Assembly: GCA_949502025.1 (NCBI GenBank)
Contig: CATBCG010000021.1
Location: 1 to 52,665, forward strand
From: MGBC131033 sp910585655
Lineage (GTDB): Bacteria > Bacillota > Clostridia > Lachnospirales > Lachnospiraceae
DNA: 52,665 bases
Direction of reading: 5' to 3'
In this document: in pieces, positions 43,110 through 50,642 of the stretch
Position numbering within the stretch: the first letter of the stretch is position 1
Layout: each line of letters begins with the position of its first letter
The notes under the pieces: model-generated
Database searches by the model: none
Told to the model about the DNA's origin: nothing
What the model saw: only the letters and a program-made list of their open reading frames with translations
Position numbers and translations under genes: made by a program

Positions 43110-43341
43110 AAGCCATTCAAGCCTCCTTTACCATATCTTATCCGAACATTGTTTCTCAATAAAAGCCAACAGCAAAAAATATACCACAATTCCCGGATCG
43201 TTGCAATGATTTGTCGCTCTTTTTCTACTACTTTCTTTTTTCCTATGTGTGAGAAAAAAACTTTTGTTTGGCTCTGAATTATGGTAAAATAGTATAAAAC
43301 TAAGCCCATCGAAGGCGGGCTCAAATAGGAGGATGATAAAA

Positions 43342-44355
43342 ATGGACGAAATGACATCAAGAGAAGAGAAAATGACTATCCGAAAGCAGTTTTCCAGGAT
43401 AGGAAGGATTTATTTTATTTTTGCAATTGCCGCATTTGTCGTGCAGATTGTAGCGATTACACTGGTGCAGCGTTATGCGCCGAATTTGTTGCATAATTCG
43501 GCGGTTTCACTGCTGATCTCTATGGCGCCGCTTTATGGGATTGCCACCCCGCTTTGTATCTGGATGATGCAACAGGTTCCGGCTGCGCCGCCAATCAAAA
43601 AGAGAATGAAACCGTCGCATTTTCTGGCAGCGCTTGTTATGACCTTTGCCGGAATGTATCTTGGCAATATCATCGGTCTGGTGATTACGGCGATTATCGG
43701 CGTATTCAAAGGTTCTGTAGTCAACAATGACATTGTAAATCTGGTAACGCAGACAGATATGTGGGGAACGGTGCTGATAGTGGTTTTGATCGCTCCGGTA
43801 GTAGAAGAATTTTTGTTTCGGAAGCTTTTGATTGACCGGGTAGTAAAGTATGGGGAAGGAATAGCCGTTTTGCTTTCCGGTTTGATGTTTGGATTGTTCC
43901 ATGGAAACCTGAATCAGTTTTTCTACGCGTTTATCATTGGCTCAATGTTTGCTTTTCTCTATGTAAAAACAGGAAATATCTGGTATACGGTTATCATGCA
44001 CATGATTATTAACTTTTTCGGTTCGGTGGTGGCAGTGTTCGTTTTACGGCTGGTGGATTTAGAGGGGATAGAGGCGCTTCAGAGCATCAATCCGGCTAAT
44101 ACAGAACAGATGATGGAGGAAGTAATGCAGCTTTTACCATCGTTGGTTGTTTATCTGCTTTATATGGTGTTTTTCTTTGGCGTTATCCTGACTGGAGTGA
44201 TTTTACTGGCGTTGAACCGGCGCAAATTTACTTGCAGTCCAGGGGAAAGCGGTCTGACCAAAAAAGAAAAACGGTTTTTGGCATTTAGCAGTACAGGGAT
44301 GATTTTATATATTATTTTCTGGGTTGTTATGATGATCATTCAGCTTTTGCAATAG
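43342..44355 (+). CDS. CPBP-family intramembrane metalloprotease
   Basis: The 337-residue protein has about seven membrane helices. It has the family motifs VVEEFLFRKLL (EExxxR), GLFHGN and a later His in VIMHMIINFF, which form the membrane-embedded active site. Such Abi/CAAX-like proteases process prenylated peptides, bacteriocins or membrane regulators. I chose the ATG at 43342, about nine bases after AGGAGG; the ATG at 43333 touches that site. It sits one gene before the peptide-signalling candidate, which may or may not be meaningful. Confidence 0.92.
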   Translation: MDEMTSREEKMTIRKQFSRIGRIYFIFAIAAFVVQIVAITLVQRYAPNLLHNSAVSLLISMAPLYGIATPLCIWMMQQVPAAPPIKKRMKPSHFLAALVMTFAGMYLGNIIGLVITAIIGVFKGSVVNNDIVNLVTQTDMWGTVLIVVLIAPVVEEFLFRKLLIDRVVKYGEGIAVLLSGLMFGLFHGNLNQFFYAFIIGSMFAFLYVKTGNIWYTVIMHMIINFFGSVVAVFVLRLVDLEGIEALQSINPANTEQMMEEVMQLLPSLVVYLLYMVFFFGVILTGVILLALNRRKFTCSPGESGLTKKEKRFLAFSSTGMILYIIFWVVMMIIQLLQ

Positions 44356-44365
44356 GTTGATTTTT

Positions 44366-44410
44366 TGTATGATAGGAAAGTTCTCCGGGCGGGATTCTTA
44401 TTTATATAAG
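44366..44410. repeat. Palindromic intergenic repeat, copy 3 (deleted form)
   Basis: It carries the left half of the 9056/9193 unit (TATGATAGGAAAGTTCTCC) joined to GGGATTCTTATTTATAT, which occurs before copy 2. The middle of the compound element is missing. Confidence 0.75.
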
Positions 44411-44453
44411 ACGGCGGCAGACAGAGGTAGACAGAGAAGGGGCAGAGGAATCT

Positions 44454-46472
44454 ATGGAAGAAAAAAGCCAGAGCTTTTCCAGAGGGAAGTTAATCCGAAG
44501 CGTGCGGACAACTCTACACGTCCCGATTGAGGAGACGATAGCCGGACTATGCAGTAGCAGTGCTTTTGGAACATATGAACGGGGGGAAAAGGAGCCGGGC
44601 AAATGGGTATCCGATATGCTGCTAGAGCGGCTGGGACAGGTATCCGACCAATTTTCCTGTATGTATTATAAGACAGAGATAGAAGAATGTCTGTACCGGG
44701 ATATGCAGATGTATTTCCTGCAGAAGAGATGCGGGCAGATTTTTTGGGCGCTTTGGCAGGAATCGTGGGAAATGCTGAAAAAAGAAAGATTTTCCAATGA
44801 GAAAGACAGGGAATGGGAACAGAAAAATAACCCGGAAAAGAATTGCCAGGAACAATTTTTACGGGGAGCGAGGGTGCTTGCCTGCTATTATAAAAATGGG
44901 GAGCATATGGCAGAACCAGCGATAAAAACCCCAGAAGAAATGGCAGCGGAAATGGAGAGGGCGCTCCGCCTGACGCTTCCGGAAGAAGGCGTCAGACAGG
45001 TAAAAGGATTTCGTCTTGGCAGGATAGAAATAACATTAAAGGCGTTGCAGGCAGATATTTTCTGTCAAAAAAAAGAGACAAGGGAGAAGGGTCTGTTTTT
45101 TTATCGGAAATTATTGGAAAAGGTAAAAAAGCAGTTTTCCGATCCCAAGGCGGTGTATTACCAATACCAATATTTGGCAGCTTTGTATTTAAAGCGTCTG
45201 GCTTTGGCGGGAAAGACTCCGCAAACGGCACTTTGCCAGGAATGTTGGCTCATGATAAAAGAGGGGAAAAAACTGTATGGGCTGGAGACTTTGCTCTGCT
45301 ATGAAAAAGAGTATGGTCTTGAGGGGAGGCAAAAAGAAAAGAGAGCAGACGTTTTGAGGCTTTTGGCTGCTTTAGAGAACTGGCAATGGGAGGTAGTCAG
45401 AAAAGAGGGGGAGGAGAAAAAAGAAGATAGAGGGTACGTGGACTGGAAAGAGGGGCAGTTGGATGATTTTATCGAGCTGCTGCGACCAAGCTTCCGGGGG
45501 CTGCCGTTAGGAGAGAGCGTTTTGGCGATGAGAAAGCAAAAAAAGCTATCAAGAGAGAAGCTGGGAAACGCTACGAATATTACGACCAAAACAATACAGC
45601 GTCTGGAACAAGGAGAGGTAGACAGCAGCCTTTATATTTATCAGAAGATACTAAAGGCATTGGGCAGAGACGGGTATCGGTATTCTACGGACATTATGTC
45701 AAACGAGCTTGCGGTACATGAGCAGTATCAAAAAATCAATAAACTGATTTCCTATTGGGAGTATGAGGAAGCAAGGAAAGAAGTAGAAGATTTTGTAAAG
45801 GAATTGTACCGAAAGGAACCTGTAAACCAGCAATGTATCGAAATGCTTCAAACCATTTTAGCAGGGCAGTTTAAAGAGATAACAAGGGAAGAAGAACTGA
45901 ACCGTTTAAGGGCAGCTCTTGCTTTAACGGTTCCGGAGGAGGCGGATTTGGCAGCCTGGCCGTTGGGGTATCAGGAGATTGCCCTGATAAATAATATTGC
46001 CAATGCCAGGGAGGCCTTGGGGGAATTTCAGGAGGCAGAAAAAATTTTAAATCAGATAGTAAAAAATTGTGAACACAACCCGGCAGGTGTAGATAAAAAT
46101 GCGCCGCAGTACCTGTTATCTCTATATAATCTGGAACGTTATCTGGGAAATCAAGGGAAATATGAAGAGGGTATTGCGATATCAAAAAAGGGATTGTGGT
46201 TAGGCTATCGGGTGAAGGACGGCGCATCAGTAGTAGAATTTTTATACAAACTTGCCTGGAATAAAGAACAGATATACGACCAGGAGGCAAAAAAACGGGA
46301 AGAGGGCGAGGACTATGAGGCGGCAAGAGAATCAAGGGAGCAAAAGAAAAAAGTCTGCTTACCTATTTGCAGACAGACTTTGGCGCTTGCAGAATTACTA
46401 GATTATACGTTTTATGTAGAACATATTCAGAAACATTGTCAAAAAGAATACGGGATAGATACTTTGTTTTAG
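44454..46472 (+). CDS. Double-HTH, helical-repeat regulator (RRNPP-like candidate)
   Basis: The 672-residue soluble protein has an N-terminal XRE-like helix-turn-helix (about residues 10-65, with SSSAFGTYERGEKEPGKW) and a second, clearer XRE domain at about 355-410 (MRKQKKLSREKLGNATNITT, then IQRLEQGEVDSS). The remaining helices, especially 430-660 (EALGEFQEAEKILNQIVKN, NQGKYEEGIAISKKG), look like TPR repeats. HTH plus TPR is the RRNPP peptide-receptor plan. Its stop overlaps the stop of a convergent secreted-peptide gene. A ribosome site GAGGAATCT precedes the ATG. Receptor function is inferred. Confidence 0.75.
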   Translation: MEEKSQSFSRGKLIRSVRTTLHVPIEETIAGLCSSSAFGTYERGEKEPGKWVSDMLLERLGQVSDQFSCMYYKTEIEECLYRDMQMYFLQKRCGQIFWALWQESWEMLKKERFSNEKDREWEQKNNPEKNCQEQFLRGARVLACYYKNGEHMAEPAIKTPEEMAAEMERALRLTLPEEGVRQVKGFRLGRIEITLKALQADIFCQKKETREKGLFFYRKLLEKVKKQFSDPKAVYYQYQYLAALYLKRLALAGKTPQTALCQECWLMIKEGKKLYGLETLLCYEKEYGLEGRQKEKRADVLRLLAALENWQWEVVRKEGEEKKEDRGYVDWKEGQLDDFIELLRPSFRGLPLGESVLAMRKQKKLSREKLGNATNITTKTIQRLEQGEVDSSLYIYQKILKALGRDGYRYSTDIMSNELAVHEQYQKINKLISYWEYEEARKEVEDFVKELYRKEPVNQQCIEMLQTILAGQFKEITREEELNRLRAALALTVPEEADLAAWPLGYQEIALINNIANAREALGEFQEAEKILNQIVKNCEHNPAGVDKNAPQYLLSLYNLERYLGNQGKYEEGIAISKKGLWLGYRVKDGASVVEFLYKLAWNKEQIYDQEAKKREEGEDYEAARESREQKKKVCLPICRQTLALAELLDYTFYVEHIQKHCQKEYGIDTLF

Positions 46473-46639
46473 GTTTTTATTTTTTTAGGAGGTGTATCAT
46501 CCTGTGGTTCTATGCCCTTTTCACAAAAACAGTTCGGGTAATTTGCGCAGCAAGGTTTTTTAGGTTGTGGGATTACCAGCGGGGTAAGTAGCAGCGTAAC
46601 CGCTAGTGCAGTTCCAATAGAAAACAGTTTTTTCTTCAT
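46469..46639 (-). CDS. Small secreted Cys-rich peptide, candidate signal precursor
   Basis: Read directly from the minus strand: 56 codons from ATG 46639-46637 to TAA 46471-46469. The product starts MKKKLFSIGT, has a hydrophobic signal-like segment to about residue 24, then a Cys cluster (PCCANYPNCFCEKG) and a polar tail ending PPKKIKT. A textbook ribosome site (AAAGGAGTGACAAACT) precedes the ATG. It is convergent with the double-HTH gene and their stop codons overlap. The features fit an exported signal or small bacteriocin-like peptide; I know no named family. Confidence 0.72.
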   Translation of the reverse strand: MKKKLFSIGTALAVTLLLTPLVIPQPKKPCCANYPNCFCEKGIEPQDDTPPKKIKT

Positions 46640-46705
46640 AGTTTGTCACTCCTTTGTTGGTTTTATGGGTGGTGTTGTAGTTATAAAGATTGCTCATATA
46701 AACTT

Positions 46706-46734
46706 ATTATAAATGGAAAAACCGGATTTGAAAA
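46706..46734 (-). promoter_or_regulatory. Candidate promoter of the small peptide gene
   Basis: On the minus strand TTTTCA (46734-46729) and TATAAT (46711-46706) have a 17-base spacer, about 65 bases before the peptide start. Confidence 0.55.
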
Positions 46735-46773
46735 GAGGACATATTGGTGGTGAAAACCACTGATATGTCCTCT
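46734..46773. promoter_or_regulatory. Long palindrome, candidate operator
   Basis: AGAGGACATAT-GGTGGT and ACCACT-ATATGTCCTCT arms are nearly perfect over about 17 pairs around GAAA. No T run follows on either side, so an operator is more likely than a terminator. It abuts the peptide promoter's -35 box and lies 150 bases before the protease gene. Confidence 0.6.
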
Positions 46774-46922
46774 AGGCAAGAGGAGAAAGCTGGTATAAGA
46801 TGGAAGTACCACATCAGGAAAGGGAGGCGGTGTGGCAGGAGGAGCAGTAGAAACAAGTGATACAAATGAAAAAAAGATGAAGTTAGGGGGGACAATTTTT
46901 TGTCAAAAAATACGAACGAGTA

Positions 46923-48992
46923 TTGGCTATGCTGCTGGTAGCAGTATTTGTAGTGGGACTTTGCAGCGCCGTAAAGGTACGGGCAGAGGAGAAAAAACAG
47001 TATGTCGTAGTTCTGAAAAACGGCAGGGAAACAACAAAGAAAGCTGCTTATCAGAAAAAAGCCGCGCAGGTGCAGACGATTGCCGAGCAGGAGACAGACA
47101 GTCAGGTAATGACTCTAAGTCTGACCAAAAGCGAAGCAGAACAGATGCGTCAGGATGCAAATGTAGCAGCTATTTCAGAGGATTTGGAAGTTACCGCTTT
47201 CTTTGAGCAGCCAGGACCAGACGAAGAACCGGATGGAACGAAGAAAACCGAACATCAGGGAAAGACAAGTGACAGTGAGGAAAATCTGGTATGGAATATG
47301 AAAATGATTCATGCAGATGATGTGCAGACCGGATCCACCGCCAAGAAGGTAAAGGTAGCCGTCCTGGATTCCGGTGTAGACGAGACGGACGATATTCCGG
47401 TAGCTAAGCGTAAAAATTTCGTACCAGGAGAGGAAGAAGTGTTCTGCTCTTTTGACGATCCGGTCGGTCATGGGACAGCGATTGCAGGTATTATCTCTTC
47501 TGCAGGGACAGAATCCGGTTATCAGGGTGTGAATCCAAATGTAGAGATTTATTCCGGGAAGATTTTCGAGTTTGCGTTGACAGCCCCGATTAGCCGGGTA
47601 GTAGAGGCGATTCACTGGGCGATCGAAGAAGATGTCGATGTGATCAATTTGAGTTTTGGATTACAGACGGATTCCGAAGTGCTACGCTATGCGATTCAGG
47701 AGGCTTCCGAAGCAGGAATTATTATCGTAGCGGCTGCCGGAAATAAGGGTGTAGTAGAATATCCGGCGAATTATCCGGAAGTCATTGCAGTTGGTTCGGT
47801 AGATTCGATGGCAGAAATTGCAGAGAAGAGTGCTACAGGAGAAAATCTGGAGCTTCTGGCGCCAGGAGAATTGGTGGCTTCTATCAGTCACTTTGGTGGA
47901 ATTGGTGTAGAATCCGGAACTAGCCTTGCTGCTCCACATGTGACAGGCGCCGTATCTGTTTTGTTACAGAAGAATCCTTTAGCATCTGTTGATTTGATCC
48001 GATATATTTTACAGAAGAGCGCAAACCGTCAGGTTGAGGAAGGATATGGCTTGCTGGACATAGAGCAGGCGGTAGCGGTTATGGATGCGATGATGGCTGT
48101 CGGATATGGGAGCATGAATTCGGATGTGAATCTTGCGGAGAATAAGAAGACGATTGAAGTTTTTGAGAATGATTTGGTGGAGGGAAGCTGGGATGGAGAT
48201 ACACATATAAAGTTCGTGGAAAACAATGAACAGAAGGATAACCCAGGAAAAGATGTGAAAGATGCGAATGTAAATTTGTATAATGCTTTGAAAGCAGGAG
48301 CCAGAGCGAATGATGAATATGTAAAAAAAATGACGGTATATCCAGAGTTTCATGGCTGGGCATATTATGAAGATGATACAAGATGTAATTATGTAGCATC
48401 CTATTTTTATTTCATTGATTTAGCACAGGATATTTATGATGATGGTGCCATAAATAATGGAAAGCCAACTTACTTGGAACAAAGGGCATATAATACTTTT
48501 AAAGCCCAGATCAGAAATGATGGGATAGGCACAACAACATGGGCAACTATTTTTAAAAATAAAGGATTAGGTAATGTAACCGAGGCTCGTCAATGTGCAT
48601 TTCTTTATGGTATGGCGCTCCATGTGGCGACAGATACATTTGCCCATAGTGCTTATGTTAAAGTAAATGGAGAATATGTGCGTATTGTTCATGGAGAAGA
48701 TTCTTCAACTGGAGCAGATAGTGTAAAGGAATGTGAAAATCGTTATGAGTGTGCGAAAGAAATATCTAAAAAAGTGATAAGGCATTATTATACGACTGAC
48801 AGTAGTATCCCAAATAAATCGGATGCAGAACCATCTGATTTTGTATTAAGTAAGTATGATCAAAAAAGTTTTAAACTTAGAAACCTTACTACTTATTTAA
48901 AAGCAATGGGAACAAAGGCTGTAAATGTTTATAATGCAAATTCCAGTTATTTTGATGCTCTGAATTATACAAAACCAAAACCTACTAATTAG
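46923..48992 (+). CDS. Secreted subtilisin-like protease with PLC-like C-terminal domain
   Basis: From the in-frame TTG, 689 residues begin with a hydrophobic signal (LLVAVFVVGLCSAVKVRA). An inhibitor-I9-like propeptide (about 28-105) and an S8 domain follow, with catalytic Asp (VAVLDSGVDE, about 149), His (VGHGTAIAG, about 183) and Ser (SGTSLAAPHVTG, about 334). Residues about 430-689 form a separate region with ALHVATDTFAHSAYV, an HxxxDxxxH pattern like zinc-dependent phospholipase C. The start is uncertain: a good site (AGGGGGG) and TTG at 46900 are one base out of frame. The next LRR gene starts 29 bases later. Confidence 0.85.
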   Translation: MAMLLVAVFVVGLCSAVKVRAEEKKQYVVVLKNGRETTKKAAYQKKAAQVQTIAEQETDSQVMTLSLTKSEAEQMRQDANVAAISEDLEVTAFFEQPGPDEEPDGTKKTEHQGKTSDSEENLVWNMKMIHADDVQTGSTAKKVKVAVLDSGVDETDDIPVAKRKNFVPGEEEVFCSFDDPVGHGTAIAGIISSAGTESGYQGVNPNVEIYSGKIFEFALTAPISRVVEAIHWAIEEDVDVINLSFGLQTDSEVLRYAIQEASEAGIIIVAAAGNKGVVEYPANYPEVIAVGSVDSMAEIAEKSATGENLELLAPGELVASISHFGGIGVESGTSLAAPHVTGAVSVLLQKNPLASVDLIRYILQKSANRQVEEGYGLLDIEQAVAVMDAMMAVGYGSMNSDVNLAENKKTIEVFENDLVEGSWDGDTHIKFVENNEQKDNPGKDVKDANVNLYNALKAGARANDEYVKKMTVYPEFHGWAYYEDDTRCNYVASYFYFIDLAQDIYDDGAINNGKPTYLEQRAYNTFKAQIRNDGIGTTTWATIFKNKGLGNVTEARQCAFLYGMALHVATDTFAHSAYVKVNGEYVRIVHGEDSSTGADSVKECENRYECAKEISKKVIRHYYTTDSSIPNKSDAEPSDFVLSKYDQKSFKLRNLTTYLKAMGTKAVNVYNANSSYFDALNYTKPKPTN

Positions 48993-49021
48993 GGAAAAGG
49001 CATTTGAAAGGGGCAACGTAT

Positions 49022-50473
49022 ATGCAGACAAAAAAACAAATAGTCTTGCTGCTCCTGTTGGCAGCTGTGCTTTGCACAGCTGCCGGTTTCCAGGTAGTCG
49101 CAGCAGAACAATATCCAGAAACTTCCTCTTTTGATGGAATTGATATAAGCTACAAAGAATTTGTCATAGAAAATGGTGTCTTAATAAAATATCAGGGTGT
49201 GGAAGAAGAAGTGATTGTTCCAGAGGGGATAACAGAAATAGGGCATTCCGCGTTTGCTGAAAATGAAACATTGCGTTCTGTCATTTTGCCGGAGGGCGTA
49301 GCAGTTATAGGAGAAAAGGCTTTTTATGATTGTGTCAATTTGGAAACAGTAATTTTTCCTGCTTCCTTACGAGAGATAAAATATGCTGCATTTGAACTCT
49401 GTAAGAAGCTGCAAGAAGCAATTTTTTCAGAAGGACTGGAAATAATGGAAGAGTATGCTTTTGGTAGTTGCTGGAATTTAGAGCGTCTGGAATTACCGAA
49501 TACATTACAGGAAATTAATGGAGGGGCTTTTTCTTCCTGTAAAAATTTGAAAGAGGTCATTATCCCGGAAGGAGTAAAGAAGATTGGAAATGAAGCTTTT
49601 TGGGCTTGCGACAGTCTTACTTCTATTCAGATTCCTTCTACCGTGACAGAACCAGGAAATAGCATGACCTATAATACGCCATGGTTAGAAGAAAAACTGG
49701 CTTCTTTACCTGCAGAATCTCCCTTTTTCATTATCGGTTCTGTACTGATAGCGGCAAGAGAGGATTTGGAAATCGCAGTTACTGTGCCAGATGGAGTGAT
49801 GCGGATTGCTGATCATGCTTTCCAGCGAACAAGTTTTACGAGTATTACGCTGCCGGATTCGGTAGAAGAAATCGAATCAGCTGCCTTTCAAGGGTGTAAA
49901 AAATTAGAACGAGTGTATATGGCGGATTCGGTAAAAACAGTAGGTACTAATTTGTTTTATGAATGTCCTGTGTTAAAGGAGGTACGTTTGTCAAATTCGA
50001 TTAAGATATTAGAAGATCCATTCTATAAATGTCCTCAATTAGAGGAAATCGAGCTTCCAGCCAAGTTGGAAAATTTGATAGGACGAACCTTTGTAAGTTG
50101 TAAGAAATTAAAAAAAGTGGTAGTTCACTCTAAATTAAAGAAAGATCGTGCTTGCTGTCTACCAAACGGAACCGATATCAGAGAAAAAAATGTTTCTAAA
50201 AAAATCGTGATTTACGTAGATAAAGGCTCTCCGGCAGAAAAGTATCTTCGTTCTTTAAAGGGAGAAGAAAAGATAGCCTATGCGTATAACAAGAACTCCT
50301 CTTCATCTTCCGTTTCCTATAAAACATATACCGTAAAAAAAGGCGACAGTCTATGGGCGATTGCAAAAAAGCAGTTAGGGAGCGGAAGCCGTTATCCGGA
50401 AATCGTAAAGTTAAATCAGTTAGGCAAAAAAGGAATCCAACCAGGACAGAAGTTAAAGATTCCGAAAAAGTAA
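49022..50473 (+). CDS. BspA-like leucine-rich repeat protein with LysM domain (1)
   Basis: A 483-residue secreted wall protein: signal peptide (QIVLLLLLAAVLCTAAGF, cleavage near VAAEQ), then a long series of LRR_5/BspA-type repeats (about 45-370, pattern I..xAFxxCxxLxxVxLPxxL), and a C-terminal LysM (YTVKKGDSLWAIAKKQLG...LNQLGKKGIQPGQKLK, about 435-483) that binds peptidoglycan. I chose the ATG at 49022 with AAAGGGG upstream. It lies 29 bases behind the protease and is probably cotranscribed. A paralogue follows directly. Confidence 0.92.
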   Translation: MQTKKQIVLLLLLAAVLCTAAGFQVVAAEQYPETSSFDGIDISYKEFVIENGVLIKYQGVEEEVIVPEGITEIGHSAFAENETLRSVILPEGVAVIGEKAFYDCVNLETVIFPASLREIKYAAFELCKKLQEAIFSEGLEIMEEYAFGSCWNLERLELPNTLQEINGGAFSSCKNLKEVIIPEGVKKIGNEAFWACDSLTSIQIPSTVTEPGNSMTYNTPWLEEKLASLPAESPFFIIGSVLIAAREDLEIAVTVPDGVMRIADHAFQRTSFTSITLPDSVEEIESAAFQGCKKLERVYMADSVKTVGTNLFYECPVLKEVRLSNSIKILEDPFYKCPQLEEIELPAKLENLIGRTFVSCKKLKKVVVHSKLKKDRACCLPNGTDIREKNVSKKIVIYVDKGSPAEKYLRSLKGEEKIAYAYNKNSSSSSVSYKTYTVKKGDSLWAIAKKQLGSGSRYPEIVKLNQLGKKGIQPGQKLKIPKK

Positions 50474-50477
50474 AGAA

Positions 50478-50540
50478 AAGACTGGCGGAGTTGGAACATA
50501 CCGATAAAACGGGGGTTGCTCGGTCAGTCTGTTTTTTTAT
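50478..50540 (+). terminator. Terminator of the first LRR gene (duplicated)
   Basis: AGACTG / CAGTCT arms enclose a GC-containing loop and are followed by GTTTTTTT. Almost the same sequence occurs after the second LRR gene (52384-52446). Confidence 0.6.
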
Positions 50541-50559
50541 AAAGAATTAGTAAAATTAG

Positions 50560-50588
50560 TTTACTTTATAGGGTGAAACTGATATACT
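50560..50588 (+). promoter_or_regulatory. Promoter of the second LRR gene
   Basis: TTTACT (50560-50565) and TATACT (50583-50588) have a 17-base spacer. Confidence 0.6.
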
Positions 50589-50642
50589 AAAAATAATTTA
50601 GAAAAGGGATACAACATACAACAAAATAGGGGGGATTTGCGT

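Noticed and set aside
46832..47206. Plus-strand ORF overlapping the protease start
   Set aside because: It is a composition shadow in another frame. The protein is Ser/Gly/Arg-rich without any domain, while the protease frame carries the S8 motifs.
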